A stretch of 64,000 nucleotides of DNA from Prinia subflava (taxonomy: Eukaryota; Chordata; Aves; Passeriformes; Cisticolidae): the NCBI RefSeq assembly GCF_021018805.1, contig NW_026961102.1, positions 58,501-122,500 on the forward strand, written 5' to 3'. This document shows, piece after piece, positions 48,793 through 60,108 of the stretch (within the stretch, counting starts at the first letter, position 1; the number at the start of each line of letters is the position of its first letter). The position numbers and the translations under genes were made by a program. The notes beneath the pieces are model-generated. The model was not told the DNA's origin. It made no database searches and saw only the letters and a list, made by a program, of their open reading frames with translations.

Positions 48793-50531
48793 TTGCTGTT
48801 GCTGTGTTGGTTTTCTCAAGACACAAGCCCTGTTTGTTCCCTGTGTTTTTCAGCAAGCAGAGAAGCTCTTGAAGACACGTACCTGCTTTCTCAACTACTG
48901 ACGTATATTTTGTACCAGTTGGTGTGTTCCTCGTCTGCAAAGCAAGAGCAAAGGTTTTAGGTTCTAAATTGCTTGTTTTCCATGGAAGAGCTATGTAGAA
49001 CACTATGCTTTGCTGTTGCTGTGTTGGTTTTCTCAAGACACAAGCCCTGTTTGTTCCCTGTGTTTTCAGCAAGCAGAGAAGCTGCTGCAGACATTTTCCT
49101 GCCCCTTTTCCACAAGTGAAGTATATTTTGTACCAGTTGGTGTATTCCTCGTCTGCAGAGCAAGATCAAAGGTGTTAGGACTTAAATTGCTTGATTTCAT
49201 TGGAAGAGCTATTAAGAACACTATGCTTTGCTGTTGCTGTGTTGGTTTTCTCAAGACACAAGCCCTGTTTGTTCCCTGTGTTTTCAGCAAGCAGAGAAGC
49301 TCTTGAAGACACGTACCTGCTTTCTCCAGTACTGACGTATATTTTGTACCAGTTGGTGTGTTCCTCCTCTGCAAAGCAAGAGCAAATGTGTTAGGTTCTA
49401 AATTGCTTGTTTTCCATGGAAGAGCTATGTAGAACACTATGCTTTGCTGTTGCTGTGTTGGTTTTCTCAAGACACAAGTCCTGTTGGTTGTCTGTGTTTG
49501 CAGCAAGCAGAGAAGCTGCTGCAGACACTTTCTTTCCCCTTTTCCACAAGTGAAGTATATTTTGTACCAGTTGGTGTATTCCTCGTCTGCAGAGCAAGAG
49601 CAAATATGTTAGGACCTAAATTGCTTGTTTTCCATGGAAGAGCTCTGTAGAACACTATGCTTTGCTGTTGCTGTGTCGGTTTTCTCAAGAAACAAACCCT
49701 GTTTGTTCTCTGTACTTGCAGCGAGCAGAGAAGCTCTTGAAGACACGTACCTGCTTTCTCCACTACTGACGTATATTTTGTACCAGTTGGTGTATTCCTC
49801 GTCTGCAGAGCAAGAGCAAAGGTGTTAGGACCTAAACTGCTTAATTTCCTTGGAAGAGATATGTAGAACACTATGGTTTTCGGTTGCTGTGTTTGTTTTC
49901 TCAAGACACAAGCCCTGTTTGTTCTCTGGGTTTTCAGCAAGCAGAGAAGCTGCTGCAGACACTTTCTTGCTCTTTTTCCACAAGTGAAGTATATTTTTTA
50001 CCAGTTGGTGTATTCCGCGTCTGCAGAGCAAGAGCAAAGGTTTTAGGATCTAAATTGCTTGTTTTCCATGGAAGAGCTCTGTAGAACACTATGCTTTGCT
50101 GTTGCTGTGTTGGTTTTCTCAAGACACAAGTCCTGTTGGTTGTCTGTGTTTGCAGCAAGCAGAGAAGCTGCTGCAGACATTTTCTTGCCCCTTTTCCACA
50201 AGTGAAGTATATTTTGTACCAGTTGGTGTATTCCTCGTCTGCAGAGCAAGAGCAAAGGTGTTAGGACCTAAACTGCTTAATTTCCATGGAAGAGATATGT
50301 GGAACACTATGGTTTTCGGTTGCTGTGTTTGTTTTCTCAAGACACAAGCCCTGTTTGTTCCCTGTGTTTTCAGCAAGCAGAGAAGCTGCTGCAGACATTT
50401 TCTTGCTCCTTTTCCACTAGTGAAGTATATTTTGTACCAGTTTGTGTATTCCTCGTCTGCAGAGCAAGAGCAAAGGTTTTAGGATCTAAATTGCTTGTTT
50501 TCCATGGAAGAGCTCTGTAGAACACTATGCT
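48793..50531 (+). repeat. Short K cassette, copy 2 (1739 bp)
   Basis: Same eight-member order and same missing L monomer as 41183-42920. One extra t at about 48846 ('ctgtgtttttcag') adds 1 bp. The N unit has 'tttccccttttcc' like K copies 2-4, while the other short K has 'ttgccccttttcc', so exchange with full K copies continued after the shared deletion. Confidence 0.87.
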
Positions 50532-52711
50532 TTGCTGTTGCTGTGTTGGTTTTCTCAAGACACAAGTCCTGTTGGTTGTCTGTGTTTGCAGCAAGCAGAG
50601 AAGCTGCTGCAGACACTTTCTTGCCCCTTTTCCACAAGTGAAGTATATTTTGTATCAGTTGGTGTGTTCCTCATCTGCAGAGCAAGATCAAAGGTGTTAG
50701 GACTTAAATTGCTTGATTTCATTGGAAGAGCTCTGTAGAACACTATGCTTTGCTGTTGCTGTGTTGGTTTTCTAAAGACACAAGCCCTGTTTGTTCCCTG
50801 TGTTTTCAGCAAGCAGAGACGCTGCTGCAGACACGTACCTGCTTTCTCCACTACTGACGTATATTTTGTACCAGTTGGTGTGTTCCTCGTCTGCAGAGCA
50901 AGAGCAAATGTGTTAGGACCTAAATTGCTTGATTTCCATGGAAGAGCTCTGTAGAACACTATGCTTTGCTGTTGCTGTGTTGGTTTTCTCAAGACACAAG
51001 TCCTGTTGGTTGTCTGTGTTTGCAGCAAGCAGAGAAGCTGCTGCAGACACTTTCTTGCCCCTTTTCCACAAGTGAAGTATATTTTGTACCAGTTGGTGTA
51101 TTCCTCGTCTGCAGAGCAAGAGCAAAGGTTTTAGGATCTAAATTGCTTAAATTCCATGGAAGAGATATGTAGAACACTATGGTTTTCGGTTGCTGCTTTT
51201 GTTTTCTCAAGACACAAGGCCTGTTTGTTCTCTGTGTTTTCAGCAAGCAGAGAAGCTGCTGCAGACACTTTCTTGCTCCTTTTCCACTAGTGAAGTATAT
51301 TTTGTACCAGTTGGTGTATTCCTCGTCTGCAGAGCAAGAGCAAAGGTTTTAGGATCTAAATTGCTTGTTTTCCATGGAAGAGCTATGTAGAACACTATGC
51401 TTTGCTGTTGCTGTGTTGGTTTTCTCAAGACACAAGTCCTGTTGGTTGTCTGTGTTTGCAGCAAGCAGAGAAGCTGCTGCAGACAGTTTCTTGCCCCTTT
51501 TCCACAAGTGAAGTATATTTTTTATTAGTTGGTGTGTTCCTCATCTGCAGAGCAAGATCAAATGTTTTAGGACTTAAATTGCTTGATTTCATTGGAAGAG
51601 CTATTAAGAACACTATGCTTTGCTGTTGCTGTTTTGGTTTTCTAAAGACACAAGCCCTGTTTATTCCCTGTGTTTTCAGCAAGCAGAGAAGCTCTTGAAG
51701 ACACGTACCTGCTTTCTCCACTACTGACGTATATTTTGTACCAGTTGGTGTATTCCTCGTCTGGAGAGCAGGAGCAAAGGTTTTAGGACCTAAATTGCTT
51801 GATTTCCTTGGAAGAGATATGTAGAACACTGTGCTTTGCTGTTGCTGTGTTGGTTTTTTCAAGACACAAGTCCTGTTGGTTGTCTGTGTTTGCAGCAAGC
51901 AGAGAAGCTGCTGCAGACAGTTTCTTGCCTTTTTTCCACAAGTGAAATATATTTTGTACCAGTTGGTGTATTCCTCGTCTGCAGAGCAAGAGCAAAGGTG
52001 TTAGGACCTAAACTGCTTAATTTCCATGGAAGAGCTCTGTAGAACACTATGGTTTTCGGTTGCTGTGTTTGTTTTCTCAAGACACAAGCCCTGTTTGTTC
52101 TCTGGGTTTTCAGCAAGCAGAGAAGCTGCTGCAGACACTTTCTTGCTCCTTTTCCACAAGTGAAGTATATTTTTTACCAGTTGGTGTATTCCGCGTCTGC
52201 AGAGCAAGAGCAAAGGTTTTAGGATCTAAATTGCTTGTTTTCCATGGAAGAGCTCTGTAGAACACTATGCTTTGCTGTTGCTGTGTTGGTTTTCTCAAGA
52301 CACAAGTCCTGTTGGTTGTCTGTGTTTGCAGCAAGCAGAGAAGCTGCTGCAGACATTTTCTTGCCCCTTTTCCACAAGTGAAGTATATTTTGTACCAGTT
52401 GGTGTATTCCTCGTCTGCAGAGCAAGAGCAAAGGTGTTAGGACCTAAACTGCTTAATTTCCATGGAAGAGATATGTGGAACACTATGGTTTCTTCGCGGG
52501 TTGCTGTGTTTGTTTTCTCAAGACACAAGCCCTGTTTGTTCCCTGTGTTTTCAGCAAGCAGAGAAGCTGCTGCAGACATTTTCTTGCTCCTTTTCACTAG
52601 TGAAGTATATTTTGTACCAGTTTGTGTATTCCTCGTCTGCAGAGCAAGAGCAAAGGTTTTAGGATCTAAATTGCTTGTTTTCCATGGAAGAGCTCTGTAG
52701 AACACTATGCT
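50532..52711 (+). repeat. J cassette, copy 5 (2180 bp, with indels)
   Basis: Ten J monomers. Length is +4 bp because of 'ggtttcttcgcgggttg' (about 52488-52503) in place of 'ggttttcggttg', plus a missing c at about 52595. Other private changes are 'ttgctgcttttg' (51190), 'tgtttattccc' (51660) and 'gtgaaatatattt' (51942). Confidence 0.85.
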
Positions 52712-54014
52712 TTGCTGTTGCTGTGTTGGTTTTCTCAAGACACAAGTCCTGTTGGTTGTCTGTGTTTGCAGCAAGCAGAGAAGCTGCTGCAGACACTTTC
52801 TTGCCCCTTTTCCACAAGTGAAGTATATTTTGTATCAGTTGGTGTGTTCCTCATCTGCAGAGCAAGATCAAAGGTGTTAGGACTTAAATTGCTTGATTTC
52901 ATTGGAAGAGCTCTGTAGAACACTATGCTTTGCTGTTGCTGTGTTGGTTTTCTAAAGACACAAGCCTGTTTGTTCCCTGTGTTTTCAGCAAGCAGAGACG
53001 CTGCTGCAGACACGTACCTGCTTTCTCCACTACTGACGTATATTTTGTACCAGTTGGTGTGTTCCTCGTCTGCAGAGCAAGAGCAAATGTGTTAGGACCT
53101 AAATTGCTTGATTTCCATGGAAGAGCTCTGTAGAACACTATGCTTTGCTGTTGCTGTGTTGGTTTTCTCAAGACACAAGTCCTGTTGGTTGTCTGTGTTT
53201 GCAGCAAGCAGAGAAGCTGCTGCAGACACTTTCTTGCCCCTTTTCCACAAGTGAAGTATATTTTGTACCAGTTGGTGTATTCCTCGTCTGCAGAGCAAGA
53301 GCAAAGGTTTTAGGATCTAAATTGCTTAATTTCCATGGAAGAGATATGTAGAACACTATGGTTTTCGGTTGCTGTTTTTGTTTTCTCAAGACACAAGGCC
53401 TGTTTGTTCTCTGTGTTTTCAGCAAGCAGAGAAGCTGCTGCAGACACTTTCTTGCTCCTTTTCCACTAGTGAAGTATATTTTGTACCAGTTGGTGTATTC
53501 CTCGTCTGCAGAGCAAGAGCAAAGGTTTTAGGATCTAAATTGCTTGTTTTCCATGGAAGAGCTCTGTAGAACACTATGCTTTGCTGTTGCTGTGTTGGTT
53601 TTCTCAAGACACAAGTCCTGTTGGTTGTCTGTGTTTGCAGCAAGCAGAGAAGCTGCTGCAGACACTTTCTTGCCCCTTTTCCACAAGTGAAGTATATTTT
53701 GTGCCAGTTGGTGTGTTCCTCATCTGCAGAGCAAGATCAAATGTTTTAGGACTTAAATTGCTTGATTTCATTGGAAGAGCTATTAAGAACACTATGCTTT
53801 GCTGTTGCTGTTTTGGTTTTCTAAAGACACAAGCCCTGTTTGTTCCCTGTGTTTTCAGCAAGCAGAGAAGCTCTTGAAGACACGTACCTGCTTTCTCCAC
53901 TACTGACGTATATTTTGAACCAGTTGGTGTGTTCCTCATCTGCAAAGCAAGAGCAAAGGTTTTAGGATCTAAATTGCTTGTTTTCCATGGAAGAGCTATG
54001 TAGAACACTATGCT
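52712..54014 (+). repeat. J cassette, partial copy, last of the centre (six monomers)
   Basis: Starts at 52712, 52930, 53145, 53363, 53581 and 53799. A c is missing at 52966 ('caagcctgtt'). Member 5 has 'gtgccagttggtgtgttcc', unlike the 'ttattag' of other J copies. 'ttttgaaccagttgg' (53915) is private. After it the array returns to flank-type HORs. Confidence 0.82.
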
Positions 54015-54885
54015 TTGCTGTTGCTGTGTTGGTTTTCTCAAGACACAAGTCCTGTTGGTTGTCTGTGTTTGCAGCAAGCAGAGAAGCTGCTGCAGACACT
54101 TTCTTGCCCCTTTTCCACAAGTGAAGTATATTTTGTACCAGTTGGTGTATTCCTCGTCTGCAGAGCAAGAGCAAATATGTTAGGACCTTAATTGCTTGAT
54201 TTCCATGGAAGAGCTCTGTAGAACACTATGCTTTGCTGTTGCTGTGTCGGTTTTCTCAAGAAACAAACCCTGTTTGTTCTCTGTACTTGCAGCGAGCAGA
54301 GAAGCTCTTGAAGACACGTACCTGCTTTCTCCACTACTGACGTATATTTTGTACCAGTTGGTGTATTCCTCGTCTGGAGAGCAGGAGCAAAGGTTTTAGG
54401 ACCTAAATTGCTTGATTTCCTTGGAAGAGATATGTAGAACACTGTGCTTTGCTGTTGCTGTGTTGGTTTTTTTCAAGACACAACTCCTGTTGGTTGTCTG
54501 TGTTTGCAGCAAGCAGAGCAGCTGCTGCAGACAGTTTCTTGCCCCTTTTCCACAAGTGAAGTATATTTTGTACCAGTTGGTGTATTCCTCGTCTGCAGAG
54601 CAAGAGCAAAGGTGTTAGGACCTAAACTGCTTAATTTCCATGGAAGAGCTCTGTAGAACACTATGGTTTTCGGTTGCTGTGTTTGTTTTCTCAAGACACA
54701 AGCCCTGTTTGTTCTCTGTGTTTTCAGCAAGCAGAGAAGCTGCTGCAGACACTTTCTTGCCCCTTTTCCACAAGTGAAGTATATTTTGTGCCAGTTGGTG
54801 TGTTCCTCCTCTGCAGAGCAAGAGCAAAGGTTTTAGGATCTAAATTGCTTGTTTTCCATGGAAGAGCTATGTAGAACACTATGCT
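54015..54885 (+). repeat. Right-flank tetramer N-B-A-G (871 bp)
   Basis: Starts at 54015, 54233, 54449 and 54668. The A unit has seven t in 'ggtttttttcaag' (219 bp) and private changes 'acaactcctg' and 'gcagagcagctg'. It matches the first four members of the pentamers at 57932 and 59021. Confidence 0.8.
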
Positions 54886-55103
54886 TTGCTGTTGCTGTGT
54901 TGGTTTTCTAAAGACACAAGTCCTGTTGGTTGTCTGTGTTTGCAGCAAGCAGAGAAGCTGCTGCAGACATTTTCTTGCCCCTTTTCCACTACTGACGTAT
55001 ATTTTGTACCAGTTGGTGTATTCCTCGTCTGGAGAGCAGGAGCAAAGGTTTTAGGACCTAAATTGCTTGATTTCCTTGGAAGAGATATGTAGAACACTGT
55101 GCT
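54886..55103 (+). repeat. Chimeric A/B monomer with unique junction
   Basis: Starts as class A ('gctgctgcagacattttc', 'ttgccccttttccac') and continues as class B from 'tactgacgtat' to 'gagatatgtag'. Unlike the H hybrid, the crossover falls after the C/T tract, so the unit keeps the 218-bp length. I saw it only once. Confidence 0.85.
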
Positions 55104-55975
55104 TTGCTGTTACTGTGTTGGTTTTCTCAAGACACAAGTCCTGTTGGTTGTCTGTGTTTGCAGCAAGCAGAGAAGCTGCTGCAGACACTTTCTTGCTCCT
55201 TTTCCACTAGTGAAGTATATTTTGTACCAGTTGGTGTATTCCTCGTCTGCAGAGCAAGAGCAAAGGTGTTAGGACCTAAACTGCTTAATTTCCATGGAAG
55301 AGCTCTGTAGAACACTATGTTTTTCGGTTGCTGTGTTTATTTTCTCAAGACACAAGCCCTGTTTGTTCTCTGTGTTTTCAGCAAGCAGAGAAGCTGCTGC
55401 AGACACTTTCTTGCCCCTTTTCCACTAGTGAAGTATATTTTGTACCAGTTGGTGTATTCCTCGTCTGCAGAGCAAGTGCAAAGGTTTTAGGATCTAAATT
55501 GCTTGTTTTCCATGGAAGAGCTATGTAGAACACTATGCTTTGCTGTTGCTGTGTTGGTTTTCTAAAGACACAAGCCCTGTTTGTTCCCTGTGTTTTCAGC
55601 AAGCAGAGAAGCTGCTGCAGACACTTTCTTGCCCCTTTTCCACAAGTGAAGTATATTTTGTGCCAGTTGGTGTGTTCCTCATCTGCAGAGCAAGAGCAAA
55701 GGTTTTAGGATCTAAATTGATTGTTTTCCATGGAAGAGCTATGTAGAACACTATGCTTTGCTGTTGCTGTGTTGGTTTTCTCAAGACACAAGTCCTGTTG
55801 GTTGTCTGTGTTTGCAGCAAGCAGAGAAGCTGCTGCAGACATTTTCTTGCCCCTTTTCCACAAGTGAAGTATATTTTGTACCAGTTGGTGTATTCCTCGT
55901 CTGCAGAGCAAGATCAAAGGTTTTAGGATCTAAATTGCTTGTTTTCCATGGAAGAGCTATGTAGAACACTGTGCT
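55104..55975 (+). repeat. Four monomers A-G-C-A of the right flank
   Basis: Starts at 55104, 55322, 55540 and 55758. The G unit has an altered opening ('atgtttttcggttg', 'gtttattttctc'). The next carries 'aaattgattgttttcc' (55714). No B unit is present. Confidence 0.78.
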
Positions 55976-56844
55976 TTGCTGTTGCTGTGTTGGTTTTCTC
56001 AAGACTCAAGTCCTGTTGGTTGTCTGTGTTTGCAGCAAGCAGAGAAGCTGCTGCAGACACTTTCTTGCCCCTTTTCCACAAGTGAAGTATATTTTGTACC
56101 AGTTGGTGTATTCCTCGTCTGCAGAGCAAGAGCAAATATGTTAGGACCTAAATTGCTTGATTTCCATGGAAGAGCTCTGTAGAACACTATGCTTTGCTGT
56201 TGCTGTGTCGGTTTTCTCAAGAAACAAACCTGTTTGTTCTCTGTACTTGCAGCGAGCAGAGAAGCTCTTGAAGACACGTACCTGCTTTCTCCACTACTGA
56301 CGTATATTTTGTACCAGTTGGTGTATTCCTCGTCTGGAGAGCAGGAGCAAAGGTTTTAGGACCTAAATTGCTTGATTTCCTTGGAAGAGATATGTAGAAC
56401 ACTGTGCTTTGCTGTTACTGTGTTGGTTTTCTCAAGACACAAGTCCTGTTGGTTGTCTGTGTTTGCAGCAAGCAGAGAAGCTGCTGCAGACAGTTTCTTG
56501 CCTTTTTTCCACAAGTGAAGTATATTTTGTACCAGTTGGTGTATTCCTCGTCTGCAGAGCAAGAGCAAAGGTGTTAGGACCTAAACTGCTTAATTTCCAT
56601 GGAAGAGCTCTGTAGAACACTATGGTTTTCGGTTGCTGTGTTTGTTTTCTCAAGACACAAGCCCTGTTTGTTCTCTGTGTTTTCAGCAAGCAGAGAAGCT
56701 GCTGCAGACACTTCCTTGCCCCTTTTCCACAAGTGAAGTATATTTTGTGCCAGTTGGTGTGTTCCTCCTCTGCAGAGCAAGAGCAAAGGTTTTAGGATCT
56801 AAATTGCTTGTTTTCCATGGAAGAGCTATGTAGAACACTATGCT
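55976..56844 (+). repeat. Right-flank tetramer N-B-A-G (869 bp)
   Basis: Starts at 55976, 56194, 56409 and 56627. A c is missing in the B unit ('aaacctgtttg', 56227), giving 215 bp. 'agactcaagtcc' (56003) is private. Confidence 0.8.
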
Positions 56845-57931
56845 TTGCTGTTGCTGTGTTGGTTTTCTCAAGACACAAGTCCTGTTGGTTGTCTGTGTTT
56901 GCAGCAAGCAGAGAAGCTGCTGCAGACACTTTCTTGCCCCTTTTCCACAAGTGAAGTATATTTTCTACCAGTTGGTGTATTCCTCGTCTGCAGAGCAAGA
57001 GCAAATATGTTAGGACCTAAATTACTTGATTTCCATGGAAGAGCTCTGTAGAACACTATGCTTTGCTGTTGCTGTGTCGGTTTTCTCAAGAAACAAACCC
57101 TGTTTGTTCTCTGTACTTGCAGCGAGCAGAGAAGCTCTTGAAGACACGTACCTGCTTTCTCCACTACTGACGTATATTTTGTACCAGTTGGTGTATTCCT
57201 CGTCTGCAGAGCAAGAGCAAAGGTTTTAGGACCTAAATTGCTTGATTTCCTTGGAAGAGATATGTAGAACACTGTGCTTTGCTGTTACTGTGTTGGTTTT
57301 CTCAAGACACAAGTCCTGTTGGTTGTCTGTGTTTGCAGCAAGCAGAGAAGCTGCTGCAGACACTTTCTTGCTCCTTTCCACTAGTGAAGTATATTTTGTA
57401 CCAGTTGGTGTATTCCTCGTCTGCAGAGCAAGAGCAAAGGTTTTAGGATCTAAATTGCTTGTTTTCCATGGAAGAGCTATTAAGAACACTATGCTTTGCT
57501 GTTGCTGTGTTGGTTTTCTCAAGACACAAGCCCTGTTTGTTCTCTGTGTTTTCAGCAAGCAGAGAAGCTGCTGCAGACACTTTCTTGCCCCTTTTCCACT
57601 AGTGAAGTATATTTTGTACCAGTTGGTGTATTCCTCGTCTGCAGAGCAAGTGCAAAGGTTTTAGGATCTAAATTGCTTGTTTTCCATGGAAGAGCTATGT
57701 AGAACACTATGCTTTGCTGTTGCTGTGTTGGTTTTCTTAAGACACAAGCCCTGTTTGTTCCCTGTGTTTTCAGCAAGCAGAGAAGCTGCTGCAGACACTT
57801 TCTTGCCCCTTTTCCACAAGTGAAGTATATTTTGTGCCAGTTGGTGTGTTCCTCCTCTGCAGAGCAAGAGCAAAGGTTTTAGGATCTAAATTGCTTGTTT
57901 TCCATGGAAGAGCTATGTAGAACACTATGCT
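56845..57931 (+). repeat. Pentamer N-B-A-C-C (1087 bp), shortened Z
   Basis: Starts at 56845, 57063, 57279, 57496 and 57714. Members 3-5 carry the Z markers 'attaag', 'gcaagtgcaaagg' and 'cctcctctgc', so this is Z without its last monomer. A t is missing at about 57376 ('ctcctttccac'). Confidence 0.82.
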
Positions 57932-59020
57932 TTGCTGTTGCTGTGTTGGTTTTCTCAAGACACAAGTCCTGTTGGTTGTCTGTGTTTGCAGCAAGCAGAG
58001 AAGCTGCTGCAGACACTTTCTTGCCCCTTTTCCACAAGTGAAGTATATTTTGTACCAGTTGGTGTATTCCTCGTCTGCAGAGCAAGAGCAAATATGTTAG
58101 GACCTAAATTGCTTGATTTCCATGGAAGAGCTCTGTAGAACACTATGCTTTGCTGTTGCTGTGTCGGTTTTCTCAAGAAACAAACCCTGTTTGTTCTCTG
58201 TACTTGCAGCGAGCAGAGAAGCTCTTGAAGACACGTACCTGCTTTCTCCACTACTGACGTATATTTTGTACCAGTTGGTGTATTCCTCGTCTGGAGAGCA
58301 GGAGCAAAGGTTTTAGGACCTAAATTGCTTGATTTCCTTGGAGGAGATATGTAGAACACTGTGCTTTGCTGTTACTGTGTTGGTTTTCTCAAGACACAAG
58401 TCCTGTTGGTTGTCTGTGTTTGCAGCAAGCAGAGAAGCTGCTGCAGACAGTTTCTTGCCTTTTTTCCACAAGTGAAGTATATTTTGTACCAGTTGGTGTA
58501 TTCCTCGTCTGCAGAGCAAGAGCAAAGGTGTTAGGACCTAAACTGCTTAATTTCCATGGAAGAGCTCTGTAGAACACTATGGTTTTCGGGTTGCTGTGTT
58601 TGTTTTCTCAAGACACAAGCCCTGTTTGTTCTCTGTGTTTTCAGCAAGCAGAGAAGCTGCTGCAGACACTTTCTTGCCCCTTTTCCACAAGTGAAGTATA
58701 TTTTGTGCCAGTTGGTGTGTTCCTCCTCTGCAGAGCAAGAGCAAAGGTTTTAGGATCTAAATTGCTTGTTTTCCATGGAAGAGCTATGTAGAACACTATG
58801 CTTTGCTGTTGCTGTGTTGGTTTTCTCAAGACACAAGTCCTGTTGGTTGTCTGTGTTTGCAGCAAGCAGAGAAGCTGCTGCAGACACTTTCTTGCCCCTT
58901 TTCCACAAGTGAAGTATATTTTGTACCAGTTGGTGTATTCCTCGTCTGCAGAGCAAGAGCAAAGGTTTTAGGATCTAAATTGCTTGTTTTCCATGGAAGA
59001 GCTCTGTAGAACACTATGCT
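57932..59020 (+). repeat. Right-flank pentamer N-B-A-G-A, copy 1 (1089 bp)
   Basis: Starts at 57932, 58150, 58366, 58585 and 58803. One extra g in 'ttttcgggttgctg' (58590) adds 1 bp. 'ttggaggagatatg' at 58338 is private. Confidence 0.87.
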
Positions 59021-60108
59021 TTGCTGTTGCTGTGTTGGTTTTCTCAAGACACAAGTCCTGTTGGTTGTCTGTGTTTGCAGCAAGCAGAGAAGCTGCTGCA
59101 GACACTTTCTTGCCCCTTTTCCACAAGTGAAGTATATTTTGTACCAGTTGGTGTATTCCTCGTCTGCAGAGCAAGAGCAAATATGTTAGGACCTAAATTG
59201 CTTGATTTCCATGGAAGAGCTCTGTAGAACACTATGCTTTGCTGTTGCTGTGTCGGTTTTCTCAAGAAACAAACCCTGTTTGTTCTCTGTACTTGCAGCG
59301 AGCAGAGAAGCTCTTGAAGACACGTACCTGCTTTCTCCACTACTGACGTATATTTTGTACCAGTTGGTGTATTCCTCGTCTGGAGAGCAGGAGCAAAGGT
59401 TTTAGGACCTAAATTGCTTGATTTCCTTGGAAGAGATATGTAGAACACTGTGCTTTGCTGTTACTGTGTTGGTTTTCTCAAGACACAAGTCCTGTTGGTT
59501 GTCTGTGTTTGCAGCAAGCAGAGAAGCTGCTGCAGACACTTTCTTGCCTTTTTTCCACAAGTGAAGTATATTTTGTACCAGTTGGTGTATTCCTCGTCTG
59601 CAGAGCAAGAGCAAAGGTGTTAGGACCTAAACTGCTTAATTTCCATGGAAGAGCTCTGTAGAACACTATGGTTTTCGGTTGCTGTGTTTGTTTTCTCAAG
59701 ACACAAGCCCTGTTTGTTCTCTGTGTTTTCAGCAAGCAGAGAAGCTGCTGCAGACACTTTCTTGCCCCTTTTCCACAAGTGAAGTATATTTTGTGCCAGT
59801 TGGTGTGTTCCTCCTCTGCAGAGCAAGAGCAAAGGTTTTAGGATCTAAATTGCTTGTTTTCCATGGAAGAGCTATGTAGAACACTATGCTTTGCTGTTGC
59901 TGTGTTGGTTTTCTCAAGACACAAGTCCTGTTGGTTGTCTGTGTTTGCAGCAAGCAGAGAAGCTGCTGCAGACACTTTCTTGCCCCTTTTCCACAAGTGA
60001 AGTATATTTTGTACCAGTTGGTGTATTCCTCGTCTGCAGAGCAAGAGCAAAGGTTTTAGGATCTAAATTGCTTGTTTTCCATGGAAGAGCTATGTAGAAC
60101 ACTATGCT
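59021..60108 (+). repeat. Right-flank pentamer N-B-A-G-A, copy 2 (1088 bp)
   Basis: Starts at 59021, 59239, 59455, 59673 and 59891, in the same order as copy 1. The third monomer has 'cagacactttcttgcc', where copy 1 has 'cagacagtttcttgcc'. Five monomers with one B unit give 1088 bp. Confidence 0.88.

Noticed and set aside
52488..52503. CENP-B-like TTCG and CGGG motifs together in 'cttcgcgggttg'
   Set aside because: The spacing is wrong (TTCG directly followed by CGGG), it occurs once, and it lies in an indel cluster that may be a consensus error.
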